Shown here one piece after another: positions 9,340 through 21,742 of a stretch of DNA of 64,000 nucleotides. The DNA comes from Sphingomonas aurantiaca (GTDB lineage Bacteria > Pseudomonadota > Alphaproteobacteria > Sphingomonadales > Sphingomonadaceae), in contig NZ_QAOG01000004.1 in the NCBI RefSeq assembly GCF_003050705.1, forward strand, positions 124,001 through 188,000, written 5' to 3'. Position 1 is the stretch's first letter; each line of letters opens with the position of its first letter. The notes beneath the pieces were generated by a model. That model was not told the origin of the DNA, did no database searches, and was given only the letters and a program-made list of their open reading frames with translations. The translations under genes and the position numbers were made by a program.

Positions 9340-10017
9340 CTAGTTCGCGGCACCCGTCGGGATCGCGAAGACGCTGCGTAACGGCTTGGTCTCGGGCAGG
9401 ATGTAGACGATCCCGACCGTGCCGGTGAAAAGCGGCTTGACCACGCCGTCATAGAAGCCCGGCGGGACGTTGACGCAGCCATAGGAGATCCGGTTGTCGC
9501 TCGGCGTCGGCGAGGCGAGCCGACCGGCGCGGTTGTCGACCCGGCGGCCGACGATCACCCGGTGGAGCGACAGCGCGGCATCATAGTCGATCCACAATAT
9601 GTCCTGCTCGAAATCTTGACCGAGCGACGCCTTGAACCGGCCCGCGGGGGTGGTGCGTTCGGCGGGGAGGATAGTGGCGAGCTTGCGCTGGCCGATCCCG
9701 GGCACGCTGGCATCGCCGTGCGCCATGCCGAGCAACGCGGGCGCCGTGCCGCGCAAACTGCCGCTGCCATCGAACGCGAAGACGACGGCGTTGACCTTGT
9801 CGATGATGAGGAACGGCAGGCTCTGGTTGTCGTGCGACGTCGCCACCCAATCGGCGGTAGCGCGCGCGTCGTCGGAGACGGTCTGGGTCCCGAATCGTGC
9901 AGGCGTTGACGCAGGTGCCGGCGTCGCCGTGGGTGCAGACTGGGCGGCGCCCTGGGACGTCGTTGCCAAGGCAACGAGTCCCATCGCTAACGCCCTGCGC
10001 CACGACCTGCCGATCAT
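9340..10017 (-). CDS. L,D-transpeptidase-like (YkuD-type) periplasmic protein
   Basis: The 225-residue product has a signal peptide (RALAMGLVALATTSQGAAQS). The catalytic-domain motif is ISYGCVNVPPGFY, in which Cys181 is the expected nucleophile (family SxGC). L,D-transpeptidases crosslink peptidoglycan or attach proteins to it. The invariant Arg after the Cys in many members is replaced by Asn here (GCVN), as in a subgroup of these proteins. Its ATG lies only one base after the stop of the FHA-like exoprotein gene, so the two are very likely one transcript. This pairing is unusual. The frame is open far upstream through the exoprotein repeat, but the signal peptide fixes the start. Confidence 0.85.
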   Translation of the reverse strand: MIGRSWRRALAMGLVALATTSQGAAQSAPTATPAPASTPARFGTQTVSDDARATADWVATSHDNQSLPFLIIDKVNAVVFAFDGSGSLRGTAPALLGMAHGDASVPGIGQRKLATILPAERTTPAGRFKASLGQDFEQDILWIDYDAALSLHRVIVGRRVDNRAGRLASPTPSDNRISYGCVNVPPGFYDGVVKPLFTGTVGIVYILPETKPLRSVFAIPTGAAN

Positions 10018-10018
10018 A

Positions 10019-12778
<2,760 letters not shown>

Positions 12779-12846
12779 GGGCGGTATCCTCGGTAGCGGC
12801 GTCGGGCCGCAGAATTTGGGCTGGCCAGCGGAGTCTGGCAGCGCGG

Positions 12847-14529
12847 TCAGAAGCTTTTCGAAACCTGGAACCAGGCGCGGCCCGACTTGTCGGGCGCGGA
12901 CGTCGCATCGGCATCGCCAAGCTTGCGCGCATAGGTCGCGCGGACCGTGAAGTCGTAGGGTGCGCTCCACGCCAGGCCGGCGCCATAGGCGCTGCGCTTC
13001 GCGTGGTTCGAGCCGGTGAAATACGGATGCTTGACGTAATCGACCTCGCCGACATCGACGAGCCCGAACAGCTGGAGCGCACCCGGCACGATCTGCGGCA
13101 AGGCCACCCGCGCCTCGGCGGTCGCGACATAGCCCTGGTCGCCGTAAGCCTCGCCCTCGGGATAAGCGCGCACCGCATAGGCACCGCCCAGCTCCATCCG
13201 CTCGGAGATGTCGAGGTTGCTGAACGCGATCTGCCCGCGCGCCGAGGCGAACAGCGACAGCGGGCCGGCGATCGTCTGCAACCGCGCGAAGCTAAACTGC
13301 AGCTTCCCGTAGCTGCCGTCGGTGCGCGCGGTCAGCGCATCGATCGACCGCTCATAGGCGCCGCGGATATCGAGATTGCCAACCGAATAGCTCAGCGAAT
13401 AGGCGCTCCAGCCGCCGCCGAGCAGCGTGTCGTGCTCGTCGCCGCTCAGCCCTGCGGTGATGACCTGCGCACGGCGATAGCTGGTCGTGTCGACGATGCC
13501 GATCCGATCGTCGAACCATTTCACGTCGCCGCCGACGGTCACGTACAGATTGTTGTTGCGCGAGCGGATCAGCGGATAGCTCGCATAGATGCTGGCGACA
13601 TCGGCATTGCCGCTGCCGTCGAGGCTGTCGAATTCCTTGCCGAGTGAATATTCGAGATGCGCATAGGCGACGCCCAGCGTGACCTGGCCGATCGGCGCCT
13701 GATAGGCTGCGCGGCCATAGGCGAGGCCGGTGAACGAGGTCAGCGCGCGCAGGCTGAGCACGTCGCCGGAGCCCGTCGGGTTGTTCCAGTTCACCACGCC
13801 GCCGACGCGGTACGCGCCGGTGTAGCGGTTGCCGGCGTTGTCGGCGTCGACGCTGCCGGTGATGCTGCGGCCTGGCGCGACGTTGACGAGCAGGTCGGAT
13901 GTCCCGACCGCAGTGCCGGGGCTCAGTGTCGAGCCGACGCGTACGCCCGGCAGGTCCGACAGCATCAGCAGGCGGCGCTCGAGCGGCGCGGCTGCGACCG
14001 GATCGCCGACGTCGAGCCCGGTGAGAATTCCGTTCACGACACGATCGGACAGCGGTGATTCATTCTTCACGCCGATCGCGCCGAAACGCCCCTCGACGAC
14101 CGCGAGCGTTACGGTGCCGCTCTGCACGTCCTGTTCGGGAAGATAGGCCTGCGCGACGAAATAGCCGCGGCTGGCATAATAGGCCGTGATCCGTACGGCG
14201 AGCGTCTTGATGTCGGCCAGATCGAGCTCGCTGTTCGGCGTGAATCCGGACGCAGCGATCAGGTCGGCTTCGGGAAACAGCGTCGCGCCGCTCACGCGGA
14301 GCGAGCGGACAAGTGTCTTGGGGCCGCCGGTTGCCGGAATCGCGACCGGGGTCTTGCGCTCGAACCCGAGTTCGGGCGCGGGCTTCTCGACGAGCGGGGT
14401 CGGCGGGATCTGCTGGAGCTGTCCGCCGGCACCGATGGGAACCTGCGCCTCCGCAGCCTGGGCCGAAACCATCAGGGCAGCCGGGCTCACAGCCGCAAGC
14501 GCGGCCGCCCATAGGGTCGACTTGAACAT
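12847..14529 (-). CDS. ShlB/FhaC/HecB-family outer-membrane transporter (TpsB)
   Basis: The 560-residue protein starts with a signal peptide (MFKSTLWAAALAAVSPAALM). It continues with a POTRA domain (LVRSLRVSGATLFPEADLI, about residues 70-145, with a second POTRA to about 200) and ends in an Omp85-type 16-strand barrel with Phe at the C-terminus (WFQVSKSF). The barrel motif VRAYPEGEAYGDQG (family VRGF/Y) is present. TpsB proteins recognise and export the TPS domain of their partner, here the FHA-like protein 68 bases downstream. The start at 14529 was chosen because the signal peptide follows it directly and a GAGG site precedes it. A GCGGATGG hairpin sits in the leader. Confidence 0.92.
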   Translation of the reverse strand: MFKSTLWAAALAAVSPAALMVSAQAAEAQVPIGAGGQLQQIPPTPLVEKPAPELGFERKTPVAIPATGGPKTLVRSLRVSGATLFPEADLIAASGFTPNSELDLADIKTLAVRITAYYASRGYFVAQAYLPEQDVQSGTVTLAVVEGRFGAIGVKNESPLSDRVVNGILTGLDVGDPVAAAPLERRLLMLSDLPGVRVGSTLSPGTAVGTSDLLVNVAPGRSITGSVDADNAGNRYTGAYRVGGVVNWNNPTGSGDVLSLRALTSFTGLAYGRAAYQAPIGQVTLGVAYAHLEYSLGKEFDSLDGSGNADVASIYASYPLIRSRNNNLYVTVGGDVKWFDDRIGIVDTTSYRRAQVITAGLSGDEHDTLLGGGWSAYSLSYSVGNLDIRGAYERSIDALTARTDGSYGKLQFSFARLQTIAGPLSLFASARGQIAFSNLDISERMELGGAYAVRAYPEGEAYGDQGYVATAEARVALPQIVPGALQLFGLVDVGEVDYVKHPYFTGSNHAKRSAYGAGLAWSAPYDFTVRATYARKLGDADATSAPDKSGRAWFQVSKSF

Positions 14530-15028
14530 GAACACCTCGAAAGTCGCCGCGGATGGAAGGCACGAGTCTCCCATCCGCAGCAGCGGGAGCCGTTCGAAGG
14601 GGGGTAGTGCGCCCGAAGCGAGGACGAAGCCTTAACGGATCGCAGCGGCCCGATCTGCGTCGAGCTGCACCGCCATCAAATCGGATGGTCGAAGCGTGAA
14701 TACCGAGCCCAAACCCGGCGCTTGGAGTCGCGCGGGATGGACTGATGTTCCGCTCTTAACCTATGTAAGTCTTCTGAAATTAATACAAGATAGAAACATG
14801 CTGCCGTTGTGAAAAAATCACACGTCAGCGGATATTTAACCAACTTATTACCATATGTTACAGAGTAGCCCGCCGGACTGGATTCGCATGCGTGCGGTTT
14901 CACGGGTGAAACTGGATACTATCTTATGCCGTTCCGATTATTTGCTCGGTGAAGACTCGCCTCGAGCCAGGCTGTTTCGAACCCGGTACAGACGGCATCA
15001 TGGTTGCATCGAGCGGGCAATAGTTCGG
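14530..15028. other. Intergenic region with AT-rich core before the two-partner secretion genes
   Basis: About 500 bases lack a convincing gene. A hairpin (GCGGATGG at 14549-14556 and CCATCCGC at 14571-14578) lies in the presumed fhaC leader. The stretch 14750-14870 is strongly AT-rich and is the likely promoter region for the leftward genes. A GTTTCA-CGGG-TGAAAC palindrome at 14897-14912 could be an operator or a small terminator. The Crp/Fnr gene ends at 15029, so its product may act on this region. Confidence 0.45.
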
Positions 15029-15694
15029 CTAGGGGGCAGGGGGCGCCGGTATCCGCACTTGCTGTCCCGCATGCAGATAATCCGTCGAGAAGCCGGCGAT
15101 GTCGCGAAGGCCGTGCCAGTCCGCGAACCGGACGTGACGCCAGCTTCGCTCGACCAGCCCGGCGGTGTGGAGCGTCTTGAGCATCCGGTTGACATGGACC
15201 GCGGTCAATCCAGTCGCTTGCCCGATCTGCTCCTGCGACATCGGCAGTTCATAGCCGTCCTCGGGGGTGCGACCGGCGGCGTCGCTGCGCACCGCGAACT
15301 CGCACAAGAAATGCGCGACGCGGCGCAGGCCGTCGCGCGCGCCGATATTGACCATCCATTCGCGCGTGATCGCGTGGCGGATCGCCTGATGGACCCCCAA
15401 AGCCTGCGCGATCGCCGGGCGGCGCGCGGCGATCTGTCGCACTGCCGCCAGGGGAACCGTCGCGACGACCACGCCGGTCAGCGCGCGCGTGTCGTGATCC
15501 ACCGCCCGCAAGTAGAGATGCTCAAGCCCGATACTATCCCCGGTGATTGCCAGCGAGACGATCTGAGACTTTCCCTCGCCATCATCCTTCTGACCGTAGC
15601 AATATCCGTCGAGCACGATCGACAAGGCATCGCCCCGGTCGCCCTGCCGCATCAGATAGCCCGCGGCTGGATAGGTCTTCCGCGCGAACGGCAA
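15029..15694 (-). CDS. Crp/Fnr-family transcription regulator, start uncertain
   Basis: The product has an N-terminal cyclic-nucleotide-type sensor fold (YLMRQGDRGDALSIVLDG, then GDSIGLEHL) and a C-terminal winged helix with MSQEQIGQATGLTAVHVNR as the recognition region. This is the layout of Crp/Fnr regulators. No Fnr-type iron-sulfur cysteine cluster is seen. The listed start is a TTG. However, the frame is open up to 15790 and the extra residues (LARFFDTLATG, then LDEDDRNHLFQ) look like a genuine family N-terminus, yet no ATG or GTG occurs there. Initiation may be at an unusual codon, or the upstream part may carry a frameshift. It lies between the secretion genes and the glucan cluster. 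Confidence 0.75.
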   Translation of the reverse strand: MPFARKTYPAAGYLMRQGDRGDALSIVLDGYCYGQKDDGEGKSQIVSLAITGDSIGLEHLYLRAVDHDTRALTGVVVATVPLAAVRQIAARRPAIAQALGVHQAIRHAITREWMVNIGARDGLRRVAHFLCEFAVRSDAAGRTPEDGYELPMSQEQIGQATGLTAVHVNRMLKTLHTAGLVERSWRHVRFADWHGLRDIAGFSTDYLHAGQQVRIPAPPAP

Positions 15695-16025
15695 TTGGAA
15701 CAGGTGATTCCGGTCGTCCTCATCTAGCGAGGCGCCGGTGGCAAGCGTGTCGAAGAAACGGGCAAGTGTCGTATCGATGTCGCAGTGTCTCTAAAACCGA
15801 GTATGTTGGACTGACGGTCTAGATCGACGCCGCCACGCATATCCCGCCGAATTAGAGGCAGATACTGGAAGAAACAGTACGACATCGCGGCTGTATTGGG
15901 AAGATAAGTTGTAAATATGTGCTTCGTCGGTAACGCTATGAATAGTTTGCGTTTCCGTTTAGGTAAATGGCCGATGCGGGCATGATCGCCAGCGGATCTT
16001 GCGATCCGTTGGCTCGAAATGCCGC

Positions 16026-16069
16026 GCCGTACCGCGACACGATCTGGCTCGATCATGTCGCGGTACGGC
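16026..16069. terminator. Hairpin terminator after the GH31 gene
   Basis: Arms at 16026-16044 (GCCGTACCGCGACACGATC) and 16051-16069 are reverse complements at 18 of 19 positions with a 6-base loop. The hairpin begins five bases past the GH31 stop on the minus strand. It probably ends the alpha-glucan operon. No clear T-run follows, so the exact mechanism is uncertain. Confidence 0.65.
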
Positions 16070-16074
16070 CGTGA

Positions 16075-18576
16075 TCAGCTCGAGCGCGCCTGCCGTCCGT
16101 CGATCGCGATCGTACCGGCGCGCGCCTGCATGGGCACCGTCACCGTTGCGGTCGCTGCAGCATTGTTGTTCACCACGGCCACCCGCGTGGTCTTCGCCAG
16201 CGCCGCGCCGGCACCGGCCCAGTTGTGGACGGTTACCGCGATGCTCTTCCACCAGGGCTTGAAGCTGCCCTCGGGCTTGGCGAAGTCGATCGACAGGCCG
16301 GTCGGCGTGATCGTGCAGCGCACCGTCTGGCGGAAATAGCCGCGGCGCGTGTAGGCCAGACTGCGGCCATCGTCCTCGTAGAGCGTCCCCATGCAGTCCG
16401 CGCCGGGATAGACGTCGAGGCGCAGCGGACCGTTCGGGGTTTCGCTCGTGCTCTGGACCAGCGGCTGGCGGGGCAGGATCGTTCCTGCGCGCACGAACAC
16501 CGGCAGGTGATCGAGCCGCGGCGTCTCGATCACGCGGTCGCCGAGCGTGCGCGCGGTGGGTACGGCCTGCGTCGCCGACTGGATCGGCCCGGCGGCGGCG
16601 GGTTCGGGCGTGCCGACGCGCTGGCCGGTCCAATAGTCGTACCAGCCACCCGCGGGCAGGCAGACGTCGTAGGTCTGCGGCGATTCGGGCTTGGGCGGCG
16701 GCGCGACCAGCAACGACTTGCCCAGCGTGAACGCCATCGACTGGTCGCACGACGCGCTTGCGGCTGCCGGATAGTCGTAGAAGACCGGGCGCATGATCGG
16801 ATCGCCTAGCCGCGCATTCTGGTCCGCCAGCGCGTAGAAATACGGCATCAGCCGATAGCGCTCCTCGATGAAGCGGCGGCGGATCGCGAGATGGTCGGGG
16901 CCGTCGACCCAGGGCTCGACGCGCGGCGTGCCGGTCGCCGAATGGTTGCGGAACACCGGCGTGAACGCGCCGATTTCGGTCCAGCGCGTGAGCAGATCGG
17001 GGCTCGGGCCCCCTGCGAACCCGCTAACGTCGGCGGCGCTGTAGCCGAAGCCCGACAGGCCGAGGTTGATGATCTGCTGCACCGACAGCTTCAGATGATC
17101 CCAGGTCGCGCTGTTGTCGCCGGTCCAGGTCACCGCGTAACGCTGCCCGCCGGCGTAGCTGGCGCGCGTCATCACGAACGGGCGCTCGTCGGGGCGCAGC
17201 TTGAGCAGGCCGTCATAGGTCGCGCGCGTGTTGAGCATGCCGTAGACGTTGTGCGCCTCGCGGTGATCGGTGATTCGGCCTGCGAAATCGTCGCTGTCGA
17301 TCCGGTGGCGCGTGTCGAGCGGCATCGTCTTGGTCGGCGTCTCGAAGATCGCCGGCTCGTTCATGTCGTTCCAGAAGCCTGCGATCCCCGCGTCGAGGAC
17401 CCCCTTATACTGCTCGCCCCACCAGGTCCGTGCGGTGGTCTTGGTAAAGTCGGGGAACACCGACGGGCCAGGCCAGACCGGCGCGACATAGGGGGTGCCG
17501 TCCGCGTTCTTGATGAACGCATCTGCCTTCATGCCACTCTGGTACGGCGCATAGCCCTGCTCGACCGCGGCGATGTGCAGATCGGTGATCGCGACGAGCT
17601 TGATCCCGTCCGCCTTCATCTCGGACGCCAGCTTGGGCAGATCGGGGAAGGTCTTGGCGTCGGTCGTGAACGGGCGGTTGCGATCCTGATAGCCGATGTC
17701 GAGCCAGATCACGTCGGTCGGCACGCGATCGCTGCGCAGGCGGGCGGCGATCTGGCGGACCTCGTCGGCGCTGCCATAGCTGTAGCGCGACTGCTGGTAG
17801 CCGAGCGCCCATTTCGGCGCGAGCGGGGCGTGGCCGGTCAGGTCGGCATAGCGCCGCGTGACCTCCGCCATCGAGGGGCCGGCGATGAAGTAATAGTCGA
17901 TCGGGCCGTCGGGGCCGCCGAACGAGAGCGTCTCGGCATCGCGGTGGCCGAAATCGAACCAGGTGCGATAAGTGTTGTCGAGCAGGATGCCGTAGCTGCC
18001 GCCCGCACCGCCGCTGCCGATGAAGAACGGGATCGACTTGTAGATCGGATCGTCTGCGCTGCTGAACCCGAACGCATCGGTGTTCCAGTCGACAAAGCCG
18101 TGGCCGCGGCGGTCGAGCCCCTGAGTCTTGTCGCCGAGACCGTAGAAATGCTCGGCGATCGGCAGCGTCTTGGCGATCGTGAACGCCTTACCGTCGGTGG
18201 TGACGGGGGCGGCGTCGGCGGAGATGATCTTGCCGTCGAGCGTCTCGAACGTGATCGCGCCGCCCGCACCGATGCGGACGCGGACGCTGGCGGTCGCGAA
18301 GCCGTCGGGGGCAGCGGTCACCTTGGTGGTCTGCTTGCGGGTCGCGGCCGTCACCGCCCAGCTCGCATCCTCGGCGAATGCGCCGTTCTTGGCGACGCGG
18401 ACGCGGACGAGCCCGTCGGTCATCGCGGTGATCCGCAGGGTCGTCGCGCCTGCACGAACCTCGACGCCGTCATTGCGCGGGGTGAGCGTGGGCGCCGCGA
18501 GCGTGCTCGTCTGCGCCTGGACGGGGACACTGCACAGGCCGGCGGTCGCGGCGAGCAGGAGGGCGATATGTTTCAT
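16075..18576 (-). CDS. GH31 alpha-glucosidase/alpha-xylosidase-type glycosidase
   Basis: The 833-residue protein has a signal peptide (MKHIALLLAATAGLCSVPVQAQ), an N-terminal beta-sandwich with EHFYGLGDKTQGLDRRG, and the GH31 barrel. The catalytic nucleophile is Asp404 in GFWNDMNEP, and the acid/base lies in WTGDNSATWDHL. GH31 enzymes release alpha-linked glucose or xylose from the non-reducing end of oligosaccharides. Here it would be periplasmic. Its ATG overlaps the stop of the first tryptophan halogenase (ATGA), so it is the last gene of the halogenase/GH13 operon. The context of GH13 and a TonB receptor favours alpha-glucan as substrate. Confidence 0.92.
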   Translation of the reverse strand: MKHIALLLAATAGLCSVPVQAQTSTLAAPTLTPRNDGVEVRAGATTLRITAMTDGLVRVRVAKNGAFAEDASWAVTAATRKQTTKVTAAPDGFATASVRVRIGAGGAITFETLDGKIISADAAPVTTDGKAFTIAKTLPIAEHFYGLGDKTQGLDRRGHGFVDWNTDAFGFSSADDPIYKSIPFFIGSGGAGGSYGILLDNTYRTWFDFGHRDAETLSFGGPDGPIDYYFIAGPSMAEVTRRYADLTGHAPLAPKWALGYQQSRYSYGSADEVRQIAARLRSDRVPTDVIWLDIGYQDRNRPFTTDAKTFPDLPKLASEMKADGIKLVAITDLHIAAVEQGYAPYQSGMKADAFIKNADGTPYVAPVWPGPSVFPDFTKTTARTWWGEQYKGVLDAGIAGFWNDMNEPAIFETPTKTMPLDTRHRIDSDDFAGRITDHREAHNVYGMLNTRATYDGLLKLRPDERPFVMTRASYAGGQRYAVTWTGDNSATWDHLKLSVQQIINLGLSGFGYSAADVSGFAGGPSPDLLTRWTEIGAFTPVFRNHSATGTPRVEPWVDGPDHLAIRRRFIEERYRLMPYFYALADQNARLGDPIMRPVFYDYPAAASASCDQSMAFTLGKSLLVAPPPKPESPQTYDVCLPAGGWYDYWTGQRVGTPEPAAAGPIQSATQAVPTARTLGDRVIETPRLDHLPVFVRAGTILPRQPLVQSTSETPNGPLRLDVYPGADCMGTLYEDDGRSLAYTRRGYFRQTVRCTITPTGLSIDFAKPEGSFKPWWKSIAVTVHNWAGAGAALAKTTRVAVVNNNAAATATVTVPMQARAGTIAIDGRQARSS

Positions 18577-20102
18577 GCAATATCCTTGAGGTCCGCGGCG
18601 CGGAGACGAGAGGCGTGCGACCCGAAATTCATCGCGCATCGGGTCAGGAAATCGTCGATCCGGGTCATGTCGACCGGGTCGATATCCGCACCGGGCGGGA
18701 TCAGCCGCGCAGGCTCGGGAAAGGTGCCGTAGCCCGCGAACAGGCAGTGCCAGCTGATCGCGGAATAATAGCGGGCAAGCCCGGCGCGATCGATCGCCGC
18801 GACCATGTCGGCGCCGGTAAACCAGGCGGACATCAGCATCTTCAGGTCGTCCGACAGGACCTCGATGCCGCGCGCTTGCGCCCAATAGCCGGTCGGATCG
18901 TCGTGGCGCTGGTTCAGCCTGTAATGCGCGACGATGTAATCGCGGACGCCGTCATAGCGTGCGGCGATCCGCGCGTTGAACGCGTTTCGCACCGCATCCG
19001 TCGCGCCGCCTGCGTCCACCCCGTCGAGGAACGCCTCGACCGTCGCGATCACGAAATGCAGCGCGGTCGCTTCGAGCGGCTCGAGAAAGCCCTGCGCCAG
19101 CCCGACCGCTAGCGCGTTGTGCGACCAGCTGTCACGCACGCGACCGACGCGCATCTTGAGGTGGCGGGCTTCGCCAGCCTCGGTCCCGACGTGCGCGCGC
19201 AGCTCGGCCTCGGCCTGCGTTTCGGTCAGGTGGCGGCTGGAATAGACATAGCCGTTGCCGTTGCGACTGGTCAGCGGGATGTGCCACGCCCAGCCTGCCG
19301 ACAGCGCGGTGGCGCGAGTCTGGCTGGGGATCGGCGCGCCGGGGGCGTGCGCGGTCGGCATCACCACCGCGCGGTCGTTGAACAGCGCGTCGGCATAGCT
19401 GACGAACGGGACGTCGAGCGCCGCGAAGATCGTGCTGCGAAACCCGCTGGCGTCGACGAAGAAATCCCCGGAGATCCGCCCGCCGTCGGTATCGATCAGC
19501 GCCGTGATTTGGCCGGTCGGGATGCGCTCGACGTTGGCGATCCGGCGCTGGAGATGGTCGACGCCGAGCGTCCCGGTCGCATGTCCGGCAAGAAACGCGC
19601 CGACCTTGTACGCGTCGAAATGATAGCCGTAGCTCACCTCGAACGGGAAGCTCTCGGCGGGCTGCGGCGCGCAGTGCGCGGCGGCGAGGCGGGCGGGGAG
19701 CAGGAACCGGTCGGGATGCGCCTCGACATCGCGGCCCGTTCGGCGCGCGCGCGCGTTGTAGAAGAATTGCGGCGCGGTGTGGCCGTCGAGCGCGGTGGGG
19801 AAGGGGTGGAAATAGCGCTCGTACCCGGCACGGTCCGACCAGCCCTCGAACCCGATCCCGAGCTTGTAGGTCGCGTCGCACGCGGGCATCCACGCGTCCT
19901 CGGCAATGCCCAGCGTGTCGAAGAAGTGCTCCAGCTGCGGCGTCGATCCTTCGCCGACGCCGACGATGCCGATCTCCGGGCTTTCGACCAGCGTGACCCG
20001 CATGCCGCGTGCACGCCAGCGATGCGCGATCAGGCACGCGGTCATCCACCCGGCGGTGCCGCCGCCGAGGATGACGATGTGCTGGCCGAGCCCGTCGATC
20101 AC
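18573..20102 (-). CDS. Flavin-dependent tryptophan halogenase family protein (copy 1)
   Basis: The 509-residue protein carries every hallmark of flavin-dependent halogenases. These are the FAD motif GGGTAGW (residues 13-19), the catalytic Lys80 in ATYKLG, the WAWHIP signature (W-x-W-x-I-P, from Trp271), and Glu341/Glu344 in FLEPLEATAL. Family enzymes use FADH2, O2 and halide to halogenate electron-rich rings. The native substrate of the sugar-cluster members in sphingomonads is not known. A GTG start overlaps the TGA of GH13 (GTGA), and the stop overlaps the GH31 start. No pathway for an aromatic metabolite is visible nearby. Confidence 0.9.
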   Translation of the reverse strand: MIDGLGQHIVILGGGTAGWMTACLIAHRWRARGMRVTLVESPEIGIVGVGEGSTPQLEHFFDTLGIAEDAWMPACDATYKLGIGFEGWSDRAGYERYFHPFPTALDGHTAPQFFYNARARRTGRDVEAHPDRFLLPARLAAAHCAPQPAESFPFEVSYGYHFDAYKVGAFLAGHATGTLGVDHLQRRIANVERIPTGQITALIDTDGGRISGDFFVDASGFRSTIFAALDVPFVSYADALFNDRAVVMPTAHAPGAPIPSQTRATALSAGWAWHIPLTSRNGNGYVYSSRHLTETQAEAELRAHVGTEAGEARHLKMRVGRVRDSWSHNALAVGLAQGFLEPLEATALHFVIATVEAFLDGVDAGGATDAVRNAFNARIAARYDGVRDYIVAHYRLNQRHDDPTGYWAQARGIEVLSDDLKMLMSAWFTGADMVAAIDRAGLARYYSAISWHCLFAGYGTFPEPARLIPPGADIDPVDMTRIDDFLTRCAMNFGSHASRLRAADLKDIA

Positions 20103-21742
20103 CGCCGCAGCACCAGCCCCGACAGCGGCGGCAGGCTCGTCGTGTCGGCGCCCTCGGTCGCGAACAGACAGTCGCCATAGGTCGCGATCCCGATCGGCCA
20201 GTCGCGCGGCTGCTCGCCCAGATTGAACGCGCAGAGCAGAGTCTCGTCGTCGCACACGCGCTCAAACGCGATCACCGCGTCGTCGCTGTGCACGATCCGC
20301 AGGCTGCCCGTCCGCAGCGCAGGATGCGCTTTCCGCGCGGCGATCAGCGTCCGGGTCCAGTGCAGCAACGACGTCGCGTCCGCTTCCTGCACGTCGACGG
20401 CGATTGCCCGGTGGTCCTCGCCGAAGGGGAGCCAAGGCCGCGTGCTGCCGAATCCGAGATCCGCCGCCGCACCGATCCACGGCATCGGCGTGCGCGCGCC
20501 GTCGCGCGACAGCGTCAGCGGCCAGTTGGCGATCGCCTCGGGATCGAGCAGGTCGGCAAACGCGATGTCGACCTGCGTGAGCCCCAGTTCCTCACCCTGG
20601 TACAGGAAGATGTTGCCGCGCAGCGCGACCAGCAGCAGCATCTTCATCCGCGCGAACGCCTCGCGCCGGTCGGGCGTCGTCCAGCGCGAGATTGCGCGCG
20701 GCGCATCGTGGTTCTCGAACGCCCAGCTCGGCCAGCCGAGCCCGGGCGTATCGGGCCAGTTTCCGACCGCGTCGACGATCAGGTCGGGCGTCAGTCGGTC
20801 CGCATACAGGAAGTCGAATCCGTATGCGCTGTTCAGCCGTCCGTTGCCGCCGGTGAACAGCTTCATCTCGCGGTCGCTGTCGTCGCCGCCGACTTCGGCG
20901 ACCGTGAACCCGGTGCCATGGTCGTCGAGCAGCGCGCGGATCCGCTCGATGAAGCCGACGATGTCCGGATGGCTCTGGTTGTGCAGCTTCAGCTGGAAAT
21001 CGAACGACCGCGTGCGTGCGCGGTTGGTCGCAGGCGCGGGCGGATTGTCGGTCAGCGCGGGGTCGTGCATCGCGAAGTTGATCGCATCGAGGCGGAAGCC
21101 GTCGACACCGCGATCCAGCCAGAACTTGGCCGTGCCGATCAACGCGTCCTGCACCGCGGGATTGTGGCCGTTGAGCTGTGGCTGGTCCTTGAGGAAATTG
21201 TGCAGGTAATATTGCCCACGCCGCGCATCCCACGTCCAGGCCGGGCCGCCGAACACCGACTGCCAGTTCGACGGCGGGGTGCCGTCGGGCTTCGCATCCG
21301 CCCAGACATACCAATCGGCCTTGTCGCTGCTGCGCGACGCGCGGCTCTGCCGGAACCAGTCATGCTCCTCCGACGTGTGCGAATAGACCTGGTCGATGAT
21401 GATCTTGAGGCCCAGCGCATGCGCACGTGCGATCAGCGCGTCGAAATCGTCGAGCGTGCCGAAGATCGGATCGACGTCGCGGTAATCCGACACGTCATAG
21501 CCGAAATCCTTCATCGGCGAGGTGAAGAACGGCGACAGCCACACCGCGTCGACGCCGAGCGCGGCGACATAGTCGAGATGCGCGGTGATGCCGTTCAGGT
21601 CGCCGATCCCGTCGCCATTCGTATCGGCGAAACTGCGCGGATAGATCTGGTAGATCGTGGCGCCCTTCCACCAGGGCGTCGTCGGTGTCTGGGTAGCGGT
21701 CATCGGTCTCGATCGTAGAAGGGGGGCGTCGGCGGGGGTCAT
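20099..21742 (-). CDS. GH13 alpha-glucosidase
   Basis: The 547-residue enzyme has the GH13 conserved regions: IIIDQVYSHTSEEH (region I), GFRLDAINFAMHD with the nucleophile Asp (region II), TVAEVGGDD with the acid/base Glu (region III) and FENHDAPRA (region IV). The opening WWKGATIYQIYPRSF is typical of oligo-1,6-glucosidase/alpha-glucosidase subfamilies. No signal peptide is seen, so it should act in the cytoplasm on imported malto- or isomalto-oligosaccharides. Its ATG overlaps the stop of halogenase copy 2 (ATGA) and its stop overlaps halogenase copy 1 (GTGA). Linkage specificity is not certain. Confidence 0.93.
   Translation of the reverse strand: MTPADAPLLRSRPMTATQTPTTPWWKGATIYQIYPRSFADTNGDGIGDLNGITAHLDYVAALGVDAVWLSPFFTSPMKDFGYDVSDYRDVDPIFGTLDDFDALIARAHALGLKIIIDQVYSHTSEEHDWFRQSRASRSSDKADWYVWADAKPDGTPPSNWQSVFGGPAWTWDARRGQYYLHNFLKDQPQLNGHNPAVQDALIGTAKFWLDRGVDGFRLDAINFAMHDPALTDNPPAPATNRARTRSFDFQLKLHNQSHPDIVGFIERIRALLDDHGTGFTVAEVGGDDSDREMKLFTGGNGRLNSAYGFDFLYADRLTPDLIVDAVGNWPDTPGLGWPSWAFENHDAPRAISRWTTPDRREAFARMKMLLLVALRGNIFLYQGEELGLTQVDIAFADLLDPEAIANWPLTLSRDGARTPMPWIGAAADLGFGSTRPWLPFGEDHRAIAVDVQEADATSLLHWTRTLIAARKAHPALRTGSLRIVHSDDAVIAFERVCDDETLLCAFNLGEQPRDWPIGIATYGDCLFATEGADTTSLPPLSGLVLRR

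Noticed and set aside
14676..14903. 75-residue minus-strand frame in the gap before the two-partner secretion genes
   Set aside because: It crosses the most AT-rich part of the gap, has no ribosome site and no recognisable sequence; a promoter region is a better explanation.
15724..16056. 110-residue minus-strand frame before the Crp/Fnr gene
   Set aside because: It overlaps the Crp/Fnr N-terminal region in another frame, shows no family likeness and spans the likely promoter.
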